Below are positions 7,401-13,018 of a stretch of DNA of 13,917 bases, piece after piece (within the stretch, counting starts at the first letter, position 1; each line of letters begins with the position of its first letter). The notes under the pieces were generated by a model, which was not told where the DNA came from, ran no database searches, and saw only the letters and a list, made by a program, of their open reading frames with translations. Source of the DNA: Thermoanaerobaculia bacterium (GTDB lineage Bacteria > Acidobacteriota > Thermoanaerobaculia > Gp7-AA8); the NCBI GenBank assembly GCA_023700825.1, contig JAMPYE010000056.1, forward strand, positions 1-13,917, given 5' to 3'. The position numbers were made by a program, and so were the translations under genes.

Positions 7401-9108
7401 GACGGCGCCGACCGCGGTCACGCCGGCGATCAACCTGACGATTACGAAGAACGGCCCGACCTCGGCCACGCAGAGCCAGGTCACCGACTACACGATCACC
7501 GTGACGAACAACGCCGTCGCCGGCAAGAAGCAGATCGCCACCGGCGTCGTCGTCACCGATCCGATGCCGGTCGGGCTGATCCCGCTCACCGCGACGGCGG
7601 GTGAGGGCAACAACTGGACCTGCACCGTGTACCAGAATCCGGTGAACCTCGTCTCGTGCGTCGGCGATCTCGCCGGCGGAGGCGACACCGGGGACGACGT
7701 GACGATCACCATCACGGTCTTCGTTACCGCCGAGAGCGGCCGCGTGCTCGACAACGTCGCGTGCGTCGATCCCGACAACCTGATCACCGAGCCCCTGGCG
7801 GGCGAGCTCGACAACTGCTCGCAGGTCGGCACCTTCGTGCTCCCGCCGCCTCCCGACTCGCCCGACATCCAGCTCAGCAAGCAGGTCGACTCGCTGTCGA
7901 CGACCCCGGGAGCGGACCTGACCTACACGATCACCATCTCCAACGTCGGCACCGCGCAGGCGAAGGGATGGGACGGCATCGACGGGCTGACCGTGGTCGA
8001 CGACCTGCCGGCCGAGGTCTCCTTCACCAACTTCACCACGACGAACGGCTGGACCTGCCTCGAGGCGGCGGGAACCGTCACGTGCCACGACGACGGCAGC
8101 GGCATGGATCCGGGTGAATCGGCGCAGATCACGATCCTCGCGCACGTGCTGAACAGCGCGGCGATCCCGATCGTGAACACCGCGACCGCATCGCCCGCCA
8201 TCTTCGCTTCGTGCGCCGGCACCTGCGTGAACGAGACGCCGGAGGACCTGCCTAACGTCTCCCAGGTGGTGACGTCGATCGGCTCGTCCGGCTTCGACCT
8301 CGCCATCTCCAACATCACCGACGTTCCCGACCCGGTGACCGCGGGCCAGGCCCTGAAGTACACGGTCGTCGCCGTGAACGGAGGAACCTCGACGGCCACC
8401 GACGTCCACGTCGCGCTCACGATCCCGACGGCGGGCGTGACGTTCGTCAGCGCCGACGGCTCGAACGGCTTCAACTGCGGTGCGCCGTCGATGGGCGTCA
8501 TCGACTGCAGCGGCAGCCTGCCGGGAGGCGGCAACACCACCATCACCGCGAACTTCATGGTCCTGCTTTCGGCGCTGCCGCCGGAGGTGAGCCTGTCCGC
8601 GGAGATCGATCCGTCCGGCACGTTCGCGGAGACCGACGAGGGGAACAACGAACAGACCGAGACGACCACGATCTCGGCCAGCGGCGCATGCACCTCGTGC
8701 ATCGACCTCGTCGCGGCGCAGATCGTCACGCCCGACCCGGTCTTCAGCGGAGATTCGCTGTCGGCACAGTTCCAGGTGGTGAACGTCGGTGACATGCCGA
8801 CCTCGCTCAACCCCGCTTCGGACGTGCTGCTCTCGTTCACCGCGATCACCGACGGGGCGCTCTCGGCCTCCGCGCCCAGCGCGTCGACCCCCGGCGTGAC
8901 ATGCGCCATCACGAGCTCCGGCTCGAACTACGTCTATGTGGAGTGCACGGGTAACCTCGCCCCGGCGCAGGGAGTGACGGTGACGCTGCCGATCACCAGC
9001 GCGACGGGAACGGTGCTCTACCTCTACGGGGCGTCCGATCCCTTCGACCTCGTGAGCGAAACGACGAACGCGAACAACGACCTGAGCAAGTCTCAGGTGC
9101 TCTGGTAG
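4438..9108 (+). CDS. Exported giant DUF11/CARDB-repeat protein (eleven repeats)
   Basis: Predicted exported protein of 1556 residues. The ATG at 4438 is chosen because GGAGG lies 7 nt upstream (4426-4430) and a signal peptide follows at once (hydrophobic about 16-29, likely cleavage after PPASA, residue 35); an upstream in-frame TTG at 4327 lacks both. The mature part is almost wholly about eleven beta-sandwich repeats of 128-148 residues, starting near residues 41, 174, 302, 441, 582, 730, 864, 998, 1143, 1286 and 1422. Typical units open with LTIAKT..P and continue TYTITVxNxGxxxAxxVxVxDxLPxG, a Cys-x8-13-Cys pair, and a CARDB-like end such as DPDNAIPEGDELNNTS. Such repeats occur in adhesive or structural surface proteins. 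No membrane helix, LPXTG, PEP-CTERM or barrel domain is visible at the C-terminus (ends SKSQVLW). The next gene starts 9 nt downstream. Confidence 0.9.
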   Translation: MSCTWPVDLRVVSRSTILVLTLLPLLASFSPPASADPVSPFTITVTDSPDPVALGAELTYTITMVNTGGSKATNVVMTDQLNGVGGIGVPPELVITSTRGSCSQSANLVNCSAGTIEGGGSWTVTIRGIVTAADGTTINNTASITGTRSAQNFTSTTTATTLVSNAGGSPLPDLTIAKTGPTSVLVSSPMIYTLTIYNQGSANVAGVKVVDTVPAGLTAVSASGTSLFNCSVAGQTVTCTGGTVNAGSNATITINATSPAVTGSITNTASVDPDNAIAENDELNNTSALVDTSVVSSNPQPMVTINLTDDPGQLPGAGPDPVIPNALLTYKILVTNTASTRADDVTIVNGTQGLQASSIVATMEVTNGTVGNFGGCVVTAPEAKCMVRTLNPGGTILMTVTGRVVASAGSTIIDTATVTSNIKNKGQSATDTELTTVKPGIDLTVTKSDSPDPVCARSWPGAAPLPLVCRGGLTYTFVVGNSGIQTATNVTLRDPLFVGLILDSWSAPAFAGGCAVDGDNVVTCTGGSIPPESTTTVTFVLVAPSVVGTISNTVFVDPANTIFEADETNNSATISTQVVTGIDLTVAKTDAIDPIATSGTETYTITVNNLGTQDASGIRLRDTLPSGTIFRDVISDHGFTCSHSGGVVECVGGAIKGTASNNYAPLGGALANPPDTATITIRIFAQSFAGTMHNEVRVDPLGEIAEADESNNIAVQDTVVDSFPAGHGSFNQLTIAKTQTSPNPANTARNAVVTWSIAVGNNGTDTAVGITVRDFLPDGARYIEATGTNQFLCSQVAGYINCVGGQIPSMGAATITLRAYAPDVPGTYVNQAIVDPDNTIPEGNELDNQSSAQTVVVNGGEGAFNDLTLHKTATADVSPGGQIDYDIQVWNLGTNAALNVAVRDALPAGVTFVSAADIGGAPGAAFTCSEAGGVVNCTGATINSGGVASARTIHVVATAPNVVTNLENEAVVDPDNAIPEGDELNNTSTAPTAVTPAINLTITKNGPTSATQSQVTDYTITVTNNAVAGKKQIATGVVVTDPMPVGLIPLTATAGEGNNWTCTVYQNPVNLVSCVGDLAGGGDTGDDVTITITVFVTAESGRVLDNVACVDPDNLITEPLAGELDNCSQVGTFVLPPPPDSPDIQLSKQVDSLSTTPGADLTYTITISNVGTAQAKGWDGIDGLTVVDDLPAEVSFTNFTTTNGWTCLEAAGTVTCHDDGSGMDPGESAQITILAHVLNSAAIPIVNTATASPAIFASCAGTCVNETPEDLPNVSQVVTSIGSSGFDLAISNITDVPDPVTAGQALKYTVVAVNGGTSTATDVHVALTIPTAGVTFVSADGSNGFNCGAPSMGVIDCSGSLPGGGNTTITANFMVLLSALPPEVSLSAEIDPSGTFAETDEGNNEQTETTTISASGACTSCIDLVAAQIVTPDPVFSGDSLSAQFQVVNVGDMPTSLNPASDVLLSFTAITDGALSASAPSASTPGVTCAITSSGSNYVYVECTGNLAPAQGVTVTLPITSATGTVLYLYGASDPFDLVSETTNANNDLSKSQVLW
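4558..9105 (+). repeat. Eleven tandem diverged DUF11/CARDB coding repeats
   Basis: Repeat units begin near 4558, 4957, 5341, 5758, 6181, 6624, 7027, 7429, 7864, 8293 and 8701, a period of 384-443 bp. They are recognisable at protein level (TYTITV-NxG core, DxLPxG, Cys pair) but well diverged in DNA. This indicates old duplication rather than recent tandem expansion. Unit lengths are irregular because of insertions in units 4, 5 and 9. Confidence 0.8.
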
Positions 9109-9117
9109 GAGCGAGCG

Positions 9118-10233
9118 ATGAAAACGATGACCGCAGTCAGATGGCTCGTCGCGGGGCTGCTCGAAGTGGGGGCGGTCCTCGCTCCCACCTCTCTGCACGC
9201 GCAAGGCTGCGGGTTGCGTTACGTGGCCTGCGGGGACGACATCCCCGCGGGCCACGACGTCAGCGAGTCGGAGCGCTATCCGAACCTGCTCATGGAGAAC
9301 CACCTGAAGACCTGGGGGGCGTGGTGCCTGTACGACATCGCGAAGAACGACACCACGTCGGCGACCTACATCACCGGCGGCCAGCTCGCGCAGACCTGGA
9401 ACTACCGGCCCGACCTCATCACGCTGCACGTCGGGGAACAGAACAACACCATCGCCAACCTCGTCGAATCGTGCTTCGACAAGATCAAGTCGCACGACTT
9501 CTCCGGCGGCAGCGCGTGCGCCGGCGCGATCCTCGGCAACTCGACGCTCTGGTCGAACCTGACCTCGAACCTCACCACGACGCAGCAGCAGTACAGGATG
9601 ATCATGGCGGGGCGCCCGAGGCTCGTCGTCGCAGTTCTCGGGTATCCGAACCCGTACCCCAAATCTCTCGACGCGGCGGCGAAGATCCCCGAGCTCTGCA
9701 CGCCGCTCATCGACACGATCCCCACGTGCACGGCGCGATGGGCGCAACTCCCGCCTGCCCTCGAAGTGATCGACCAGGTGTTCAAGAAGCTCAATAAGAC
9801 GATCTCCGACGCCGTGGCGCCGTTCGCCTACTCGAGCGGTGGGCGGTTCGTCTACGTCAACACCTACGACAAGCTCCGAGACCATTGCATGAAGATGGAG
9901 GTGTCGTTCAAGACGAAGGTCGAGCACCCGGAGGAGGAGGGGGCGGTGCACGACCACGACTCCCCGACGTCGGTGAACTTCGGCTGCTCGGAGAACTGGT
10001 TCGTCGAAGGCGAGGACGGCACCGACAATCCCTGGTACCTCATGCCCGCGTCGCTGGGAATCCTGATCCAGCAGAGCCAGAAGACCGAGAACACGGGGGT
10101 CTGGCCGAACAAGGACGGCCACAAGTGCATCGCCGACCTGATCTGGGAGGCGGACACGATCGATCCGGGCACCAGCCCGCTCAAGTGGAAGCTCGGCATT
10201 CCCGAGGCGCCGAAGAGCGACATCTGTAAGTGA
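9118..10233 (+). CDS. Exported SGNH/GDSL-hydrolase-like protein with altered catalytic residues
   Basis: Predicted exported protein of 371 residues with a signal peptide (about 1-28, ending SLHAQ) and about a dozen cysteines in the mature part, which suggests disulfides outside the cytoplasm. The fold signature resembles SGNH/GDSL hydrolases. Block I is YVACGDDIPAGHD (35-47), aligning with the usual YVALGDSxTAG. A Gly-rich block II-like TYITGGQLAQ follows, then LITLHVGEQNN (100-110) near the GxND block, and a C-terminal PNKDGHKCIADLIW (330-343) like the HPNxxGHxxlA block. The nucleophile position is Asp (D41) instead of Ser, and the DxxHP motif reads TGVWP (326-330), so classical esterase activity is doubtful. 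The AGGAG ribosome site (9107-9111) overlaps the stop of the repeat-protein gene, so the two are almost certainly co-expressed. The family call is by motif only. Confidence 0.72.
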   Translation: MKTMTAVRWLVAGLLEVGAVLAPTSLHAQGCGLRYVACGDDIPAGHDVSESERYPNLLMENHLKTWGAWCLYDIAKNDTTSATYITGGQLAQTWNYRPDLITLHVGEQNNTIANLVESCFDKIKSHDFSGGSACAGAILGNSTLWSNLTSNLTTTQQQYRMIMAGRPRLVVAVLGYPNPYPKSLDAAAKIPELCTPLIDTIPTCTARWAQLPPALEVIDQVFKKLNKTISDAVAPFAYSSGGRFVYVNTYDKLRDHCMKMEVSFKTKVEHPEEEGAVHDHDSPTSVNFGCSENWFVEGEDGTDNPWYLMPASLGILIQQSQKTENTGVWPNKDGHKCIADLIWEADTIDPGTSPLKWKLGIPEAPKSDICK

Positions 10234-10286
10234 GCCGTCGCAGAGGCGGCGTCCCGCACCGCACACGCCGCGCGCCTCCCGCCCTT

Positions 10287-10382
10287 CGTAGCGCCGGCAG
10301 CCCCGCCGCCGTCCCGGCGGCGGGGAGGGGTTCCTGTAGCGCCGGCCTCCGGCCGGCTGTACCGCTGGCCTCTGGCCGGCCG
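10287..10382 (+). repeat. Modular hairpin repeat array, copy 1
   Basis: Three units each begin GTAGC or GTACC and carry an inverted repeat around a TCC/TCT triplet. Unit A (from 10287) holds a perfect 11-bp stem CCCCGCCGCCG with loop TCC (10301-10325). Unit B (10335-10357) has stem GCCGGCC, loop TCC. Unit C (10358-10380) has stem GCTGGCC, loop TCT (one G-T pair). B and C are both 23 nt and identical at 20 of 23 positions. A second array lies at 11682-11783. This looks like an intergenic repeat family of the REP type. Confidence 0.7.
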
Positions 10383-10419
10383 TCTACCCCGATCCTCGAA
10401 ACCGAAATGTCGAATGTCG

Positions 10420-10475
10420 AGTGAAGAATGAAGAAACGGGCGCGGGCGATTCGCCGCCCTTCTTCATTCTTCACT
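10420..10475. terminator. Large hairpin, probable bidirectional terminator
   Basis: A perfect 16-bp outer stem (AGTGAAGAATGAAGAA at 10420-10435 with its complement at 10460-10475) encloses a GC-rich inner stem (GGGC..GGCG / CGCCGCCC, loop ATT). A GC-rich stem flanked by an A-rich left arm and a T-rich right arm is the pattern of an intrinsic terminator usable from both sides. It lies about 190 bp after the SGNH-like gene and upstream of the sigma-54 promoter. It could also be a short palindromic mobile-type repeat. Confidence 0.45.
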
Positions 10476-10524
10476 TCGGTCTCTGACCGAACAGCGTGGA
10501 ACGCCTCGATCGAGCAAACCGACC

Positions 10525-10546
10525 GCGGCACATCGGAATGTGCCGC
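10525..10546. promoter_or_regulatory. 22-bp dyad, candidate enhancer (activator) site
   Basis: A perfect 9-bp inverted repeat GCGGCACAT, spacer CGGA, ATGTGCCGC. It lies about 300 bp upstream of the -12 element of the sigma-54 promoter. NtrC-family activators bind such dyads at a distance from the promoter, usually somewhat closer. Assignment rests on symmetry and position only. Confidence 0.35.
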
Positions 10547-10820
10547 CACCGTTCCTCCTCCCGCTGAAGATCTCCACGCGCCCGGTTTCCTTCCGCTGCA
10601 ATTCGCATCGTTTCCGGCTTCTCGTAGTAGCGAAATCCATCACCGCCCTAACTACCTCGTTCGCATCGACTTACATCCGTTCCCTCACACCGCCCCGAAA
10701 CTCACCGCTGCGTTTCTCATCACTTCGCCCCGCGGCGTATTTCATCACCTCCGTCGCTCGATCCCCGCAACCCCAGCAACAGCAACGACTTTCGAGACCT
10801 GACCCCATCCGCCGGGGAGC

Positions 10821-10836
10821 TGGCACCACCCTTGCT
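10821..10836 (+). promoter_or_regulatory. Sigma-54 (-24/-12) promoter
   Basis: TGGCAC (10821-10826), five bases, TTGCT (10832-10836): an exact match to the TGGCAC-N5-TTGCW consensus, with the required 10 bp between the GG and GC elements. The expected start is near 10847, giving a leader of about 40 nt before the ATG at 10889. It drives the GcvH-like gene and needs an NtrC-type activator such as the one encoded at 1460-2827. Confidence 0.8.
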
Positions 10837-10888
10837 CTAACAGGAGAGTGAAAGCGCGAGCCCGGACGGGCCGCCACGGAGGCAAGCC

Positions 10889-11563
10889 ATGACAGTACTT
10901 CTCGTAACCGCAATGGTTCTGGTCGTTCTCACCGTCGACTTCATTCTCTCGAGGAAAGAGCAGCGCGAGGTGGCTGCCCACCCCGTGACGCAGCCCGCTG
11001 CGCAGCCGCGCCTGGTCCCCGCCGTGGTCGGCGGCTTCAAGCTCGCGTCGAACGTCGCCTATCACCCGGGCCATACCTGGGCCGCTTCGGAAGGGGCGCA
11101 GATGGTCCGCGTCGGCATCGACGACTTCGCCGCGAAGATCACCGGGCATCTCGACAAGGTCTCGCTGCCGAAGCCGGGCACGTGGGTCAGGCAGGGACAG
11201 GCGGTCATCACGATCGAGCACGACGGGCGGCAGGCGAAGATGGTCTCGCCGATCGAAGGCACGGTCATGTCGATCAACGCGGCCGTGGCGGCCGACCCCG
11301 AGCTGGCGCGGCAGGACCCGTACGGCGAAGGGTGGCTCATCACGGTGCAGGCGCCCGACGCGAAGACGATGTTCCGCAACCTGATGAGCGGGACGATGGT
11401 GCGCGGCTGGATGGAAGACGCGACGCGCCGGCTGCAGTCGCTGATGCCCGCCGCCGCGGGAGCGCTCGCGCAGGACGGCGGAGTCGCCTGCGACGACCTG
11501 ACGCCGCACCTGCCGGAAGGCAAGTGGGACGACGTGGCCAGCGAGTTCTTCCTGACCCGGTAA
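10889..11563 (+). CDS. Membrane-anchored GcvH-like (lipoyl-domain fold) protein lacking the lipoyl lysine
   Basis: 224 residues. An N-terminal membrane helix (about 2-20) is followed by RKEQR, so by the positive-inside rule the rest is cytoplasmic. After a Pro/Ala linker, residues about 50-155 match glycine-cleavage H proteins: YHPGHTW (58-64), VRVGIDDFA, LPKPGTWVRQGQ (93-104), SPIEGTV (120-126) and DPELARQDPYGEGW (136-149). The lipoyl-lysine motif ESVKA reads EHDGR (110-114), with Gly at the lysine position, so lipoylation at the normal site is impossible. A C-terminal extension of about 70 residues is not recognised. GGAGG (10878-10882) precedes the ATG. No gcvT or gcvP is nearby, so a role in glycine cleavage is unlikely; a scaffold or electron-transfer accessory role is a guess. 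It is the only gene between its sigma-54 promoter and a terminator-like hairpin. Confidence 0.82.
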   Translation: MTVLLVTAMVLVVLTVDFILSRKEQREVAAHPVTQPAAQPRLVPAVVGGFKLASNVAYHPGHTWAASEGAQMVRVGIDDFAAKITGHLDKVSLPKPGTWVRQGQAVITIEHDGRQAKMVSPIEGTVMSINAAVAADPELARQDPYGEGWLITVQAPDAKTMFRNLMSGTMVRGWMEDATRRLQSLMPAAAGALAQDGGVACDDLTPHLPEGKWDDVASEFFLTR

Positions 11564-11586
11564 CCGAAAGACGACGGCCCCGGCAC

Positions 11587-11619
11587 GAACGGCCGCGCAC
11601 GACGAGTGCGCGGCCGTTC
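11587..11619 (+). terminator. Strong hairpin after the GcvH-like gene
   Basis: A perfect 14-bp stem (GAACGGCCGCGCAC and its complement) with a 5-nt loop GACGA, starting 24 nt after the stop. There is no T-run beyond a short TTCACGTT, as is common in GC-rich genomes. Likely a terminator or mRNA 3'-end stabiliser. Confidence 0.55.
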
Positions 11620-11681
11620 ACGTTAGGGCGAGAACGGCGACGCCGCACGGCACCCGTCTCGCAGGGTCGCGTCGCGAATCT

Positions 11682-11783
11682 CGTAGCGCACGCGTCCCGC
11701 GTGCCCGCCCGCCGCCGTCCCGGCGGCGGTCCCGCAGGAGTGCGGGCCTCTGGACGGCTGTACCGCTGGCCTCCGGCCGGCCG
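11682..11783 (+). repeat. Modular hairpin repeat array, copy 2
   Basis: Same architecture as 10287-10382: CGTAGC plus a GCACGCG stem with TCC loop (11682-11704), a CCGCCGCCG stem with TCC loop (11709-11729), a CCCGCA/TGCGGG stem with GGAG loop (11731-11746), then a TGTACC unit with stem GCTGGCC and loop TCC (11759-11781). The 26 bp at 11758-11783 differ from 10357-10382 at one base. The two arrays flank the GcvH-like gene. Confidence 0.7.
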
Positions 11784-11810
11784 GCTCCCCGCATCGCACG
11801 CGCCCCGCGC

Positions 11811-11831
11811 GGCACCACCCTTTGCTACCAT
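11811..11831 (+). promoter_or_regulatory. Putative promoter of the nitrilase-family gene (leaderless start)
   Basis: TACCAT (11826-11831) matches the TANNNT -10 pattern and ends 8 nt before the ATG at 11840, placing the transcript start at about the start codon. This fits the absence of any ribosome site. The overlapping GGCACCACCCTTTGCT (11811-11826) resembles the sigma-54 promoter at 10822-10836 but has one extra T between the two elements. Confidence 0.35.
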
Positions 11832-11839
11832 CCTCCCTC

Positions 11840-12628
11840 ATGCCCGTCGTCCGCATCGCGCTCGCGAACCTCCGATTCCCGTCGACCCCGGACGACTCCG
11901 TCGCCCTAACGACCCGCGCCATCCGCGACGCCGCAGGCGAAGGCGCGCGCGTCGTTTGCTTCCCCGAGTGCTTCGTCCCCGGCTACCGCGCTCCGGAGAG
12001 GAACATCCCTCCGCCCGACGAGCGATTTCTCGAGCGCGCCTGGGCGGCGGCGCAGGAGGCCGCCGCGGCATCGAAGGTCACCGCGATCGTCGGCAGCGAG
12101 CGCATCGTCGACGGCGCGCTTCGCGCGACCGCGGTCGTCATCGGCGCCGACGGCGCGATCGAAGGCTTCCAGGACAAAGTGCAGCTCGACCCGAGCGAGG
12201 ACGGACTCTACACGCCCGGCGCGGAGCGACAGCTCTTTCGCGCCGGCCCGCTCGTCTTCGGCATCGCGATCTGCCACGAAGGCTGGCGCTATCCCGAGAC
12301 GGTTCGATGGAGCGCGCGTCGCGGAGCGCACATCGTCTTCCACCCGCACTTCCACGAGGCGGAGCCGGGAGGATACGTGCCTGCGACGTTCGCCGACCCG
12401 GCGAACACCTTTCACGAGAAGGCCGCGCTCTGCCGCGCGGCGGAGAACAGCTGCTGGTTCGCCACCGTGAACTACGCGAGCGACGGCGCGCCGACCACCT
12501 CGGCCGTCGTCCGTCCCGACGGCACCCTGCAGTGCCACCAGCCTTACGGCCTTCACGGCCTCCTCGTCGCCGACATCGACACCGACCTCGCCACTGGCCT
12601 CCTCGCCTCGCGGCTTCGAACGGTTTAG
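11840..12628 (+). CDS. Carbon-nitrogen hydrolase (nitrilase/amidase superfamily)
   Basis: Predicted cytoplasmic amidase/nitrilase-type hydrolase of 262 residues, a normal length for the superfamily. The Glu-Lys-Cys triad is visible: E43 in CFPECFVPGY, K113 in FQDKVQLDPSE and C145 in IAICHEGWRYPE. The fold markers after the nucleophile (ENSCWFATVNYAS, then a C-terminal LLVADID strand) are also present. The substrate cannot be told from the sequence. The ATG at 11840 is preferred to an in-frame TTG at 11822 because the beta strand VVRIALANL begins directly after it. No Shine-Dalgarno precedes it; see the leaderless promoter call. The gene stands alone, after the second hairpin array and before a gene-free stretch. 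Confidence 0.9.
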   Translation: MPVVRIALANLRFPSTPDDSVALTTRAIRDAAGEGARVVCFPECFVPGYRAPERNIPPPDERFLERAWAAAQEAAAASKVTAIVGSERIVDGALRATAVVIGADGAIEGFQDKVQLDPSEDGLYTPGAERQLFRAGPLVFGIAICHEGWRYPETVRWSARRGAHIVFHPHFHEAEPGGYVPATFADPANTFHEKAALCRAAENSCWFATVNYASDGAPTTSAVVRPDGTLQCHQPYGLHGLLVADIDTDLATGLLASRLRTV

Positions 12629-12660
12629 GCGCAACGGCGCGGCGGCAGCTTCTCTTCGTC

Positions 12661-12675
12661 CGCGGGTATCCCGCG
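12661..12675. terminator. Short hairpin after the nitrilase-family gene
   Basis: Perfect 6-bp stem CGCGGG, loop TAT, 33 nt after the stop at 12628. No T-run follows, so the terminator role is tentative. Confidence 0.3.
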
Positions 12676-12711
12676 CGCTGGCCCGTACTCAATACTCTTT
12701 GACATCCGCGC

Positions 12712-12734
12712 GGGACCGAGGGATCCTCGGTTCC
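12712..12734. terminator. Hairpin in the convergent intergenic region
   Basis: A 10-bp stem GGGACCGAGG/CCTCGGTTCC (one G-T pair) with loop GAT, about 84 nt after the hydrolase gene. It could end transcription from either side; there is no T-run. Confidence 0.3.
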
Positions 12735-12869
12735 GGCCACGGCCACGCGGGAAACGTGCGGCATCGGCCGACGGCTCGGCCCCGAAACGTGCGGAGCCGG
12801 ACGCGTCGCGGCGAGGACGAATGAGGGATCTTGGAGCAGGGAGGTCGCGTACCCCGGGCGAGGGCACAT

Positions 12870-12940
12870 CCCGGTATGCGCGGAACAATACCGGGCGTCG
12901 CAATTCCCGGTATGCACCCCCCCGTGGTGCGCATACCAGG
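12870..12940. repeat. Cluster of CCCGGTATGC direct and inverted repeats
   Basis: CCCGGTATGC at 12870-12879 and 12906-12915; inverted ATACCGGG at 12888-12895 and GCATACCAGG (one mismatch) at 12931-12940. This gives two facing pairs. Function unknown. Confidence 0.6.
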
Positions 12941-13018
12941 CCGACTCGTTGCCAGGACTGCCCACTCCTGGCCAGCTTTGGCCTTATGATTTAGTCCAGC
13001 TATAGCGTGTATGCGACA

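Larger units (their letters stand above)
10234..10888. other. Gene-free regulatory/repeat region between the SGNH-like and GcvH-like genes
   Basis: About 650 bp without a convincing gene. It holds, in order: a modular hairpin repeat array (10287-10382), a 55-bp terminator-like hairpin (10420-10475), a small TTCGGTC/GACCGAA hairpin with a TCT loop (10475-10491), a 22-bp dyad (10525-10546), pyrimidine-rich DNA with no clear feature (about 10547-10820), and a sigma-54 promoter (10821-10836) with a 40-nt leader. A frame open from 10428 starts inside the hairpin and has no ribosome site or domain. Confidence 0.6.
12629..13018. other. Gene-free, hairpin- and repeat-rich region
   Basis: About 390 bp between the convergent hydrolase and methyltransferase genes. 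It holds hairpins at 12661-12675 and 12712-12734, an 11-bp direct repeat GAAACGTGCGG (12751 and 12784, period 33), four copies of a CCCGGTATGC-type half-site (12870-12940), and a nested imperfect palindrome (12930-13015). Frames open here on the minus strand are Arg/Pro-rich with no recognisable domain. Confidence 0.6.

Noticed and set aside
4525..10266. A 1913-codon open frame on the minus strand spanning both exported-protein genes
   Set aside because: Its translation is Arg/Asp/Val-rich with no domain. It is the mirror of strong GC bias at third codon positions in the plus-strand genes, which have signal peptides, ribosome sites and clear repeats.
10428..10802. A 124-codon plus-strand frame in the gene-free region
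   Set aside because: It starts inside the large hairpin, has no ribosome site and codes for no recognisable domain.
12699..12704. A perfect TTGACA hexamer
   Set aside because: No -10 element at 16-18 bp and no plus-strand gene downstream.
12751..12794. Two GAAACGTGCGG copies, 33 bp apart, as the start of a CRISPR-like array
   Set aside because: Only two short copies of 11 bp with no further units or cas genes.
12138..12965. Long minus-strand frame across the nitrilase gene and its downstream region
   Set aside because: Arg/Ser-rich shadow of the plus-strand hydrolase, which has an intact Glu-Lys-Cys triad.
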